A stretch of 7,310 nucleotides of DNA from NCBI GenBank assembly GCA_027311485.1, contig DAICYU010000191.1, forward strand, positions 1 to 7,310. Reading direction: 5' to 3'. Each line of letters opens with the position of its first letter. Positions within the stretch are counted from its first letter, which is position 1. This DNA comes from Acetobacteraceae bacterium (GTDB taxonomy: Bacteria > Pseudomonadota > Alphaproteobacteria > Acetobacterales > Acetobacteraceae). Position numbers and translations under genes: made by a program. The notes under the pieces are model-generated. The model saw only the letters and a program-made list of their open reading frames with translations. It made no database searches and was not told the DNA's origin. This document shows positions 1 through 7,308 of this stretch, in pieces.

Positions 1-420
1 GATGCGGGCGGCGACGACTACCTTGCCAAACCCTTCGCTTTTGCGGAGTTGCACGCCCGGTTACAGGCGCTCGCCCGCCGACCGCCGCTGGTGGATGTGG
101 CGACTGTGCTGCACGTGGGCGACCTGGAAATGGATTTGCTGAAGCGCCGTGTCACCCGCGCCGACCAGCCGGTCGAGCTGCAACCGCGCGAGTTTCAATT
201 GCTCGAATTCCTTATGCGCAACGCTGAGCGTGTAGTGACGCGCACCATGCTGCTGGAGGCGGTGTGGGATTTCCATTTCGACCCCAAGACCAACATTGTC
301 GAGACACACATCAGCCGGCTGCGCGGGAAGCTGGCGCGTGATGGCGCGCCAGATCTGATCCAGACAGTGCGCGGCGCCGGTTATACGATGCGTGCGCCCG
401 TTCACCAGCCGCCAGCTTGA
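1..420 (+). CDS. OmpR/PhoB-family response regulator, C-terminal part (5' truncated)
   Basis: This is a DNA-binding response regulator, probably the cytoplasmic partner of the kinase that follows. The frame is open from base 1 and ends at TGA 418-420, leaving 139 residues. The first ~27 residues are the end of the receiver domain: DAGGDDYLAKPF contains the conserved Lys-Pro (K10-P11) that follows beta-5. The phospho-acceptor Asp lies upstream of the window. A short linker (about 25-37) leads to a winged-helix Trans_reg_C domain at about 38-133. It shows the typical LQPREFQLLEFLMRN stretch, a recognition-helix region NIVETHISRLRGKL (98-111) and the terminal wing TVRGAGYTM. An in-frame TTG at 49 could be mistaken for a start, but it would cut the receiver and is not the true start. 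Target genes are inferred from position: most likely this operon, including the pump. Base composition is lower in GC than in the pump genes downstream. Confidence 0.95.
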   Translation, partial: DAGGDDYLAKPFAFAELHARLQALARRPPLVDVATVLHVGDLEMDLLKRRVTRADQPVELQPREFQLLEFLMRNAERVVTRTMLLEAVWDFHFDPKTNIVETHISRLRGKLARDGAPDLIQTVRGAGYTMRAPVHQPPA

Positions 421-421
421 A

Positions 422-1816
422 ATGACGTGGCCACGGCTGCTGCGCACGGTGAGCTTTCGCCTTGCAGCCCTCTATCTTCTGCTGTTCACGGCGTCCGCGG
501 TGGTGCTGGGTGCCGTTGCGTTTCAGGCCGCGCGCACGACGCTGCATCAGCAAATGGCCGCGCGCATCGACACCGAGACAGCCTTCCTGGCCGATGAGTT
601 TCATACCGGCGGGCTGGATCGACTCCTCGCCGTCGTCCGCTCGCGGGAGCGTGCGACGGACGCACTTGAGTACCTTGTGCAACAAGGCGGGAAACGGCTT
701 GGCGGTGAGATTCCAGCCTCCGCCCTGATGCGTCCCGGCTGGACGACGGTCATCATGTCAGAGCCTGATGAAAATGGAGGACGACCGGAGCCTGTTCGCG
801 CATTGGTTTCCGATCTCGGAAATGGCGTCCTGCTTGGGGTTGGCGACAGCCTGACGCGTATGACGGAGGTCGAGGAAGCGATTACCAGCGCTTTCCTGTG
901 GACCATCGGCGTCGCGGCATTGCTCGGGATCGGTGGCGGTGCGCTGCTGAGTAGGGCGTTTCTGAGCCGGGTGGATGCCATGGCCCGTGCCGCGGAAGCC
1001 ATCATCGATGGCGATATCGCGCACCGGTTGCCGGTGCGGGGCATCGACGATGATCTTGATCGGCTGGCCGGTACGCTGAACCGGATGCTTGATCGTATCA
1101 GCACGCTTATGGAGAGCCTGCGTCAGGTCAGCAGCGATGTGGCGCATGACCTGCGTACGCCGTTGTCCCGCCTGTATCAGCGACTGGAGGATGCGCAGGC
1201 CCATGCCAGGTCGGTGCCCGAGTATGACACGGCGGTGGCGGCCGCCGTGCGGGAGGCAGAAGGGCTGTTGCAGACATTTGCGGCACTGCTGCGGATCGCG
1301 CAGGTTGAGGGCGCCTCGGCCCGGACTGGATTTCGCACCGTGGATCTGAGCGCTGTGGCCGAAACGGTCGTCGACGCGTATCGCCCTGATGCCGAAGCTG
1401 CAGGATACCATCTGACTGCCGACGTGACGCCGGACTTGTTTGTGCAAGGCGACCAGGAATTACTGACACAAGCCATTGCCAACCTGGTTGAGAACGCCCT
1501 TCGCCACACGCCAATGGGCACCCGGATCAACGTCCGGCTTTTGCATGGCGCGACCGGCGTTGTGCTCCTCGTTGAGGACGATGGTCCGGGTGTATTGGCA
1601 GCCGATCTTCCGCGCCTGACCCATCGTTTCTATCGTGGCGAGCCGAGCCGTGCCACGCCAGGCAATGGTCTGGGGCTGAGCCTGGTTGCGGCGGTGGCCG
1701 ACCTGCATCGTGCCGTGTTGACCTTTCAGAACACCATGCCGGGCCTGTGTGTCCGTCTGGTTTTCCCGGCAATATCGGTGGGCCGTTCTCAGACTTCGAA
1801 GGCGGGTGCGGCGTGA
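422..1816 (+). CDS. Membrane sensor histidine kinase (HAMP, HisKA, HATPase_c)
   Basis: This inner-membrane kinase autophosphorylates on His and passes the phosphate to the preceding regulator. With the ATG at 422 it has 464 residues. TM1 is at about 11-33, a periplasmic sensor region at about 34-155, TM2 at about 156-178 and a HAMP domain at about 179-231. The H-box SSDVAHDLRTPLSRL has the phospho-acceptor H242. The ATP-binding domain has an N-box (ANLVENALRH, N354/N358), a G1 box (DDGPG, 386-390), an F-box-like HRFYRG and a G2 box (GNGLGLSL, 414-421), so all catalytic motifs look intact. The sensor region has no Cys and no His or Met cluster, giving no sign of metal sensing; its ligand is unknown. 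The start is uncertain. ATG 422 lies 1 base after the regulator's stop, whereas an in-frame GTG at 392 would add 10 residues and overlap the regulator; neither has a convincing Shine-Dalgarno sequence. I prefer ATG because the shorter N-terminus leads directly into TM1. Confidence 0.95.
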   Translation: MTWPRLLRTVSFRLAALYLLLFTASAVVLGAVAFQAARTTLHQQMAARIDTETAFLADEFHTGGLDRLLAVVRSRERATDALEYLVQQGGKRLGGEIPASALMRPGWTTVIMSEPDENGGRPEPVRALVSDLGNGVLLGVGDSLTRMTEVEEAITSAFLWTIGVAALLGIGGGALLSRAFLSRVDAMARAAEAIIDGDIAHRLPVRGIDDDLDRLAGTLNRMLDRISTLMESLRQVSSDVAHDLRTPLSRLYQRLEDAQAHARSVPEYDTAVAAAVREAEGLLQTFAALLRIAQVEGASARTGFRTVDLSAVAETVVDAYRPDAEAAGYHLTADVTPDLFVQGDQELLTQAIANLVENALRHTPMGTRINVRLLHGATGVVLLVEDDGPGVLAADLPRLTHRFYRGEPSRATPGNGLGLSLVAAVADLHRAVLTFQNTMPGLCVRLVFPAISVGRSQTSKAGAA

Positions 1817-3198
1817 CAGGGTTGCAGCAAAAAGCACTGACGGTTTCTCGCCGCTGGCGGCTTGCCACCGTGCTGATGGCCAGCACTGTGCTGGTCAGTG
1901 ACCTGGCGGCATGCACCAGTTACAAGCCGCTGCCCTTGTCAGAAACAGCGCAGCTCGCCCCGGACGTAAGTCAGCTTCGGGGGGTAAGCCCGCTGCAGGG
2001 CGGCGCGGCGCAGCAGCCGTTGAGTGTCGCCGCCGTGGGCCTGCTGGCGCTGCAGAACAATCCGGACCTGAAGGCTGTGCGGCTGCAGCACGGATTGGCG
2101 CAGGCGCAGTTGCTGCAGGCCGGCTTGCCGCCGAATCCGGTCGTTACTGGTGCAATCCTGCCGCTGCTGGCCGGCCCGGCCTACACGTGGGCGTGGAACG
2201 CCGGGATCAGCATGGACATCACATCCCTGATCACGCTGTCGGCGCGCCGTCGCGGTGCCGCCGCCGCGGCCCGGCAGGTCGATGCGCAAATCCTTTGGCA
2301 GGAGTGGCAGACGGTCGGGCAGGCGCGCCTGCTCGCCGTCGATGTGATGGAGGGTGAGCGGACCCTGGTCCTGCTGCGCCGGCAGCGCGACCTGCTGGCA
2401 CACCGCGCCGAGCAGTCCCGGCGGGCGGTGGAGTCCGGGAACGCCACGATCACCGTCCTGGCCCCGGATGTGGCGGCGCTGCAGTCGGCGCGGGTGCAAC
2501 TCGATGACGCCGAACAGCAGCAGTTCGCCCGCCGCCATAAGTTGAACGCGCTGCTCGGCTTGCGGCCCGAGGCACCACTGCCGCTGATGCAACAGCCTGA
2601 CGTGCCGACGATCGACCGGGCTGCCGTGCTGAAAGCACTGCCTGCGCTGCCCGAACGCCGCCCCGACCTGATCGCGCTGCGGCTTGGCTACCAGGCCCAG
2701 GATGCCAAGGTGCGTGCCGCCATCCTCGCGCAGTTCCCGCCGCTGACCTTCGGCGTCATCGGCGGCAGCGACAACACCAATATCCGTAACATCGGTCCGC
2801 AGCCGACCGTCGAATTGCCGATCTTCAACCGCAACCAGGGCAATGTCGCCATCGAGCAGGCGACCCGCCAGCAATTGCATGCCGAATACGCCGCTCGGCT
2901 GGATCAGGCTGACGGAGAGGTGCGCGCAATGCTGGTCGAGATCGCGCAAATCCGCCGGCAGCTTGCCGCAGCGCAGGCAGAGCGCGCCGCCACGGCCCAA
3001 ATAGCTCGCCAGGCCAGTGCCGCGTTCGCCGCGGGGAACCTGGATGAACGCGGATACGTCGATCTGATCAACACCCACCTGGGCAAGGAGCAGCAGATCG
3101 TGGCCCTGGAACAGGCGATGCTGGACAAGCAGGTTGCCATCGACACTCTGACCGGGGCTGGAATGCCGCTCGTAGCCTTGCAGGAGGCGCGCTCTTGA
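1813..3198 (+). CDS. Outer-membrane efflux channel lipoprotein (TolC/NodT/CusC type)
   Basis: This is the outer-membrane exit duct of the tripartite pump. From GTG 1813 it has 461 residues. The N-terminus has an Arg-containing n-region (SRRWR), a hydrophobic stretch and a lipobox LAAC with the lipidated Cys at C34, as in lipoproteins of the NodT/CusC subgroup. Two OEP repeats follow, roughly 70-250 and 280-450, rich in Ala, Gln, Leu and Arg as expected for the long periplasmic helical barrel. Family-typical signatures are ERRPDL (281-286), which opens the second repeat, and ELPIFNRNQG (334-343). The start is chosen because GTG 1813-1815 overlaps the kinase's stop (GTGA), with a weak GAAGGCGGG purine run just upstream. 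The frame is open further upstream, to a GTG at 1747, but that would put 22 unrelated residues before the signal peptide. The next ATG, at 1876, would leave too short a signal. Metal or drug specificity cannot be inferred from this component. Confidence 0.93.
   Translation: MTGLQQKALTVSRRWRLATVLMASTVLVSDLAACTSYKPLPLSETAQLAPDVSQLRGVSPLQGGAAQQPLSVAAVGLLALQNNPDLKAVRLQHGLAQAQLLQAGLPPNPVVTGAILPLLAGPAYTWAWNAGISMDITSLITLSARRRGAAAAARQVDAQILWQEWQTVGQARLLAVDVMEGERTLVLLRRQRDLLAHRAEQSRRAVESGNATITVLAPDVAALQSARVQLDDAEQQQFARRHKLNALLGLRPEAPLPLMQQPDVPTIDRAAVLKALPALPERRPDLIALRLGYQAQDAKVRAAILAQFPPLTFGVIGGSDNTNIRNIGPQPTVELPIFNRNQGNVAIEQATRQQLHAEYAARLDQADGEVRAMLVEIAQIRRQLAAAQAERAATAQIARQASAAFAAGNLDERGYVDLINTHLGKEQQIVALEQAMLDKQVAIDTLTGAGMPLVALQEARS
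3182..3187 (+). promoter_or_regulatory. Strong Shine-Dalgarno for the adaptor gene
   Basis: AGGAGG lies inside the last codons of the outer-membrane channel gene and ends 7 bases before TTG 3195. A perfect anti-SD match at ideal spacing settles the TTG start, since no other plausible start lies nearby. Confidence 0.85.
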
Positions 3199-4226
3199 AC
3201 CGTTGGATTGTCGCGGTCCTGCTGCTGTTGCTGCCGCCCGTCGCCCGGGCGGCAGACCCGACCCCAAGCGTGCTGGTGCAAACCCAGGCGGCGCACAAGG
3301 GCGCGCTGCCGGATCTGCTGACCGCGTATGGTTCGGCGCAGCCGTCACTGAATGGTGCCATGACCCTGAGCCTGCAGCAGGACGGCCGGGTGACGGCAAT
3401 CGCGGTCACCCCGGGTGAGGCGGTACGGAAGGATGAGCGGCTGCTGGAATTCACCGCCTCGGCCGCCGCGTCCAGTGCCTGGAAGCAGGCGGTCAGCGCG
3501 CTTGCGCTGGCCCGGACGCAGCGGGCGCACACCGCGCAACTGCTGGCGCAACGACTGGCGACCCGTGATCAACTGGCGCAGGTCGACAAGGCCGTCACCG
3601 ATGCGCAGGCCAGCCTGGACGCGCTGAAGCGGGAAGGCGCCGGGCAAGCCGCGCAGACACTGACCGCACCGTTCGACGGCATCGTCACCGCCATCCTCGT
3701 GGCGCAGGGGGAGCGGGTGGCGCCGAACGCGCCGCTGGTGACGTTGACCCGGTTGGACGGGCTGGTGGTCACGGTGGGTGTCGAACCAGGTGACCGCGTC
3801 CGCGTCCATCCGGGGCAGCCGGTTTCCCTGACGCCGCTGTCCGGCGGATCGGCCGTGCAGGGTGACGTGGTACGCGTCGATGGGATGCTGAACCCGAAGA
3901 CACGGATGATCGATACGGACATCCGGGTGCCGGCCGGCGCGGTGATCGCCGGCGAAACATTCCGCGCGACCGTTACCATTGGCCAGCTGAATGGCTGGCT
4001 GGTGCCGCATGAGGCTGTGCTGACCGACGAGACGGGCGCCTACCTGTTCCAGGCGGTCGGCAACAAGGCGCATCGCGTCGCGGTCAAGGTGTTGGGCACG
4101 CTGCGCGACACCGACGTGGTGACCGGCCAGCTACGCCCGGAAAGCCCGGTCGTGGTGCAAGGCAACTACCAGCTTGCCGAGGGCGCCATGATCCGGGAGA
4201 CGCCACCGCGAGAGGCCGAGCGTTGA
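3195..4226 (+). CDS. Periplasmic adaptor / membrane fusion protein of the RND pump (HlyD/CusB-like)
   Basis: This periplasmic adaptor connects the RND transporter to the outer-membrane channel. It has 343 residues from TTG 3195. A Sec signal peptide (NRWIV followed by a Leu-rich core) ends at ARA, with predicted cleavage between A19 and A20. No Cys follows, so unlike AcrA it is probably not lipidated. The first lipoyl half-motif is at about 63-86 (DGRVTAIAVTPGEAVRKDE). A short alpha-helical hairpin spans about 88-150, and the second lipoyl half at about 157-185 begins TAPFDGIVTAILVAQGERV. A beta-barrel follows at about 188-262 and a membrane-proximal domain at about 265-335. The order is that of a complete, rather compact adaptor. 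The mature N-terminus lacks the Met cluster used by CusB to bind Cu/Ag and has no His-rich tail. TTG overlaps the channel gene's stop (TTGA). The first ATG is at 3360, so ATG-only annotation would lose the signal peptide and the start of the fold. Confidence 0.94.
   Translation: MNRWIVAVLLLLLPPVARAADPTPSVLVQTQAAHKGALPDLLTAYGSAQPSLNGAMTLSLQQDGRVTAIAVTPGEAVRKDERLLEFTASAAASSAWKQAVSALALARTQRAHTAQLLAQRLATRDQLAQVDKAVTDAQASLDALKREGAGQAAQTLTAPFDGIVTAILVAQGERVAPNAPLVTLTRLDGLVVTVGVEPGDRVRVHPGQPVSLTPLSGGSAVQGDVVRVDGMLNPKTRMIDTDIRVPAGAVIAGETFRATVTIGQLNGWLVPHEAVLTDETGAYLFQAVGNKAHRVAVKVLGTLRDTDVVTGQLRPESPVVVQGNYQLAEGAMIRETPPREAER
4210..4215 (+). promoter_or_regulatory. Shine-Dalgarno for the RND transporter gene
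   Basis: GAGAGG lies inside the end of the adaptor gene and ends 7 bases before TTG 4223, the same spacing as at the previous junction. It favours TTG 4223 over the in-frame GTG at 4229, which would be 13 bases away. The two starts differ by only two residues. Confidence 0.65.
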
Positions 4227-7200
4227 GCGTGCGCGCGTTCGCAGAGCGCCATGGCCGGACGATCATCGTCCTGGCGCTGGCACTGGCGGTGGCGGGGGCG
4301 GTGTCAGCCATTTCCCTGCCCGTCGGCTTGTTCCCGCAGGTTTCCTTTCCGCGCGTCGTGGTCGATCTGGATGCCGGCAGCCGCCCGGCGGACCAGACGG
4401 CACTATTGGTGACCCGCCCGGTGGAGCAGGCGATCCGCACGGTCCCCGGCGTGCGCGATGTGCGCTCGGAAACCACCCGAGGGTCGGCGCAGATTTCTGT
4501 CGATTTCGGCTGGGGGCGCGACATGGTCGCCAGCACGTTGCTGATCGACGCGGCGATCGGCCAGGTGCTGCCCAGCCTGCCGCTGGGCACTGCCTATGAC
4601 GTGCGGCGGATGGACCCGACGGTGTTTCCGATCATCTCCTACGCGCTGATGTCGGACAGCATATCCCCCGTGGCGCTGCGCGACCTGGGACTGTACCAGA
4701 TCGTGCCGCTGCTGTCCTCGATTCCCGGGCTGGCGCGGGTTGCCGTGCAGGGCGGTGAAACCGCCGAGGTGGACGTGCTGGCCGATCCGCACCGGCTGGC
4801 GGCGTACGGGCTGAGCATGACCGACCTGGCGAACACGCTGGCCGCCGGGAATGTGCTGCAGGCGGTCGGACGGTTGCAGGACCGCGACAAGCTGTACCTG
4901 GTCGTGGCCGACCACAGTGTGTCGAAGCTGGCGCAACTGGAAAACGTCATTGTGCGGGCGGACGCGAACGGGGTGGTGCGGGTCCGCGACGTCGCCACGG
5001 TGCAAAACGGCGTGGTGCCGCAATGGATCCGCGTCGTGGAGAACGGCAAGCCGGCGGTGCTGCTGAATGTGTATGAGCAGCCGGATGGCAACGCCGTGCA
5101 GATCGCCGGGTCGGTGCGGGCCAAGCTGGGGGCGTTCAAGCTGCCGCGCGGCGTGCGCCTGGTGAACTGGTACGATCAGAGCGTACTGGTGACGCAATCT
5201 GCTGGCAGCGTGCGGGATGCGGTGCTGATCGGGCTGGTGCTGGCCGGGCTGGTGCTGCTGGCATTCCTCCGCAGCTGGCGGGTGACGCTGGTGGCGGTGT
5301 TGGTTGTGCCGGCGACGCTGGCGGCGTCGGTGCTGGTGCTGAGCATCCTGGGCATGAGTTTCAACATCATGACCCTGGGCGGCATCGCCGCAGCGGTGGG
5401 GCTGCTGATCGACGACGTGATCGTCATGGTGGAGCATATCGCCCGCCGGGCCGGGGCGGCGAGGGCGAATGGCGCGGTCGCCGGGCCGGACGCCGTGCTG
5501 CCCGCCGCGCGGGAGTTCATGCAGCCGCTGACAGGATCAAGCCTGGCGACGCTGATCGTATTTGTGCCGCTGGGGTTCCTGTCCGGCGTGACCGGCGCGT
5601 TTTCCAAGGCGCTGTCGGTGACCATGGCCTCGGCGCTGGCGATCTCCTACCTGATGACGGCGTTCGTCGTCCCGGTGCTGGCGCGGCATGTGATCGACTT
5701 CAAGCGCTGGCAGGACCCCGGAGCGGGCGGTAACGACTGGCTGTCGCGGCATCATGGCCGGCTGCTGGACTGGCTGTTCCGCCGGCCATGGGCACTGGGT
5801 GTCGTGCTGCTGCCGGTGTTGGCGCTGGGCTGGTTCGCGTATGGCGCGGTGCCGACGGGATTCATGCCGGCCGTCGATGAGGGCGGCTTCGTGATGGACT
5901 ACTACACGAAGCCGGGCACATCGCTGAATGAGACAAGCCGGGAAGTGGCGCAAATCGATGCGATGCTGACGGCGACGCCCGAGGTGGAGACATTTTCCCG
6001 CCGCCTGGGTACCGGGCTGGGCGGCGATCTGGGGGAGAGTTACCACGGCGATTATTTCGTCCGTCTGAAGCCGGATCATGCGCGCTCCACGCCTGCGGTG
6101 ATGGCCGCCGTTTTGGCGCAGGTCACCGCCGAGGTGCCCGGCGTGCGGGTGGAACTGGCGCAGCTGATGGAGGACCTGATCGGCGACCTGACGGCGGTGC
6201 CGCAGCCGATCGAGGTCAAGCTGTTTTCCGCCGACCCCAACGCGCTGATCCCGCAGGCCAGGAAAGTCGCTGACGCCATCGGCAAGATCGACGGCGTGGT
6301 GGAGGTCGTGAACGGCATCAAGCTGGCCGGCGACGCGATGGATGTGCAGATCGATCCGGTTCGCGCCGGGATGGAGGGGGTGACGCCTGACGAGGTGACC
6401 CAGGCGGTCAACATCGCCCTGACCGGCACGGTGGCGACGCAGCTTCCCGAGACGACGAAAGCCATCGGCGTGCGGGTTCGGCTGCCGGATGCGCTGCAGC
6501 TAGGCGAGGCGCAACTGGCCGACCTGCCGGTGCGGGCCAGCGATGGGCACGTGTTTCCGCTGCACCGGGTCGCGCGGCTGGTGCCGGTGACCGGGCAGCC
6601 GCAGATCTCACGCGACAATCTGCAGCCGATGATCGCGGTGACCGGCCGCATCGAAGGCCGCGGCATCGGTGCCGCGGTCGGCGACGTTAAGCGGGTGCTG
6701 AACCAGCCGGGCCTGTTGGCGCCGGGCGTGCGGTATGAACTCGGCGGCCTGTATCAGCAGCAGCAGATTGCCTTCGCCGGGCTGACGCGCGTGTTCGCCG
6801 CGGCGCTGATCGCCGAGTTCGTACTTTTGCTGTTCCTGTATGAGCGGTTCTGGCTGCCGGTGATCATCATCGGCTGCTCCCTGCTGTCCACGACGGCGGT
6901 GTTCACCGGTCTTTGGCTGACCGGGGTGGAGCTGAACATCACCGCGTTGATGGGCATGACGATGATCATCGGCATCGGCACCGAAATGGCGATCTTCTAT
7001 GTGTCGGAGTACACCGAGCTGGCGCACGCCACGGACCCGCGCGACGCCTTGCGGGACGCGAGCCGGAACCGTGTGCGTCCGATCACCATGACCACGCTGG
7101 CGGCGATCCTGACACTCGCGCCCTTGGCCTTCGCCATCGGACAGGGGTCGGAGATGCAGCAGCCGCTGGCGATCGCCATCATCGCCGGCCTGCTGCTGCA

Positions 7201-7276
7201 ATATCCGCTGGTGCTGCTGGCAATGCCGGTGCTGATCGGGCTGACGGTGCGCAAGCCTGCGAGCCACGCCCCATGA
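4223..7276 (+). CDS. RND-family proton-driven efflux transporter, inner-membrane subunit
   Basis: This proton/substrate antiporter is the motor of the pump and probably works as a trimer. Its 1017 residues are full length for the family (about 1000-1050). TM1 is at about 12-33, the first periplasmic porter/docking region at about 34-330, and TM2-TM6 between about 331 and 488. TM7 is at about 520-541, the second periplasmic region at about 545-850, and TM8-TM12 between about 854 and 1006. Family marks include LPVGLFPQV after TM1 and GLLIDDVIVMVEH in TM4, where D397/D398 match AcrB D407/D408. RVRPITMT in TM11 has R950 and T957 matching AcrB R971 and T978. At the place of AcrB K940, TM10 has E921 (GIGTEMAIFYVSEY), which recalls the TM10 Glu of CusA. 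The region matching CusA's Met573 reads VMDYYTKPG, with Asp aligned to that Met, so copper/silver export is not supported. The class (drug-type HAE or metal-type HME) is unsettled and the substrate unknown. TTG overlaps the adaptor's stop (TTGA); the next ATG is at 4523, beyond TM1. Confidence 0.95.
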   Translation: MSVRAFAERHGRTIIVLALALAVAGAVSAISLPVGLFPQVSFPRVVVDLDAGSRPADQTALLVTRPVEQAIRTVPGVRDVRSETTRGSAQISVDFGWGRDMVASTLLIDAAIGQVLPSLPLGTAYDVRRMDPTVFPIISYALMSDSISPVALRDLGLYQIVPLLSSIPGLARVAVQGGETAEVDVLADPHRLAAYGLSMTDLANTLAAGNVLQAVGRLQDRDKLYLVVADHSVSKLAQLENVIVRADANGVVRVRDVATVQNGVVPQWIRVVENGKPAVLLNVYEQPDGNAVQIAGSVRAKLGAFKLPRGVRLVNWYDQSVLVTQSAGSVRDAVLIGLVLAGLVLLAFLRSWRVTLVAVLVVPATLAASVLVLSILGMSFNIMTLGGIAAAVGLLIDDVIVMVEHIARRAGAARANGAVAGPDAVLPAAREFMQPLTGSSLATLIVFVPLGFLSGVTGAFSKALSVTMASALAISYLMTAFVVPVLARHVIDFKRWQDPGAGGNDWLSRHHGRLLDWLFRRPWALGVVLLPVLALGWFAYGAVPTGFMPAVDEGGFVMDYYTKPGTSLNETSREVAQIDAMLTATPEVETFSRRLGTGLGGDLGESYHGDYFVRLKPDHARSTPAVMAAVLAQVTAEVPGVRVELAQLMEDLIGDLTAVPQPIEVKLFSADPNALIPQARKVADAIGKIDGVVEVVNGIKLAGDAMDVQIDPVRAGMEGVTPDEVTQAVNIALTGTVATQLPETTKAIGVRVRLPDALQLGEAQLADLPVRASDGHVFPLHRVARLVPVTGQPQISRDNLQPMIAVTGRIEGRGIGAAVGDVKRVLNQPGLLAPGVRYELGGLYQQQQIAFAGLTRVFAAALIAEFVLLLFLYERFWLPVIIIGCSLLSTTAVFTGLWLTGVELNITALMGMTMIIGIGTEMAIFYVSEYTELAHATDPRDALRDASRNRVRPITMTTLAAILTLAPLAFAIGQGSEMQQPLAIAIIAGLLLQYPLVLLAMPVLIGLTVRKPASHAP

Positions 7277-7308
7277 CGGACGCGCCGCGAGGCATTTTGC
7301 CGCGCTGA
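7273..7308 (+). CDS. Possible 11-residue reading frame after the pump gene (doubtful)
   Basis: An ATG overlaps the RND stop codon as ATGA, the same 4-base arrangement as the upstream junctions. It encodes MTDAPRGILPR and then TGA. There is no good Shine-Dalgarno sequence and no recognisable motif. It may be a chance frame, a coupled leader-type peptide, or the eroded start of a former sixth gene. Chance is the default reading. Confidence 0.15.
   Translation: MTDAPRGILPR
7287..7305 (+). terminator. Imperfect hairpin after the pump gene, possible terminator stem
   Basis: GCGAGGCA (7287-7294) can pair with TGCCGCGC (7298-7305) around a TTT loop, giving 7 of 8 pairs with one A/G mismatch. It starts 10 bases after the RND stop, a plausible place for operon termination. 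The window ends 5 bases later (TGATT), so a U-tract cannot be checked. The three-base loop and GC-rich background make this weak. Confidence 0.25.

Noticed and set aside
49..420. Treating the TTG at 49 as the start of a complete 123-residue regulator
   Set aside because: The upstream in-frame sequence encodes the conserved receiver-domain end with its Lys-Pro motif, so the gene is cut by the window edge.
1939..3399. A 486-codon open frame on the minus strand opposite the channel gene
   Set aside because: It is antisense to a clearly conserved outer-membrane channel and the start of the adaptor. Its product is low-complexity and rich in Arg, Gln, His and Gly with no domain, as expected from GC-rich DNA with few stop codons.
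4403..5437. A 344-codon open frame on the minus strand opposite the transporter gene
   Set aside because: Its product is an unusual His/Gln/Arg-rich composition created by the complement of Leu/Val/Ala codons. It has no motif and lies wholly within a well-supported RND gene.
6757..6769. CAG-repeat run encoding four Gln in the RND protein
   Set aside because: It is only four codons, in the expected stretch before TM8 (GGLYQQQQIAFAGL), and looks like ordinary coding sequence.
5537..7267. Further minus-strand open frames (5537-6079, 6076-6666, 6608-7267)
   Set aside because: All are antisense to the intact RND gene, with Arg/Gln/His- or Ser/Thr-rich translations and no recognisable fold. They are coding shadows.
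4223..7276. Assigning the pump as a copper/silver exporter (CusCBA)
   Set aside because: The gene order and TM10 Glu resemble Cus systems, but the Met sites of CusA and CusB are not visible and TM4 has the AcrB-like Asp pair, so a cus gene name is not justified.
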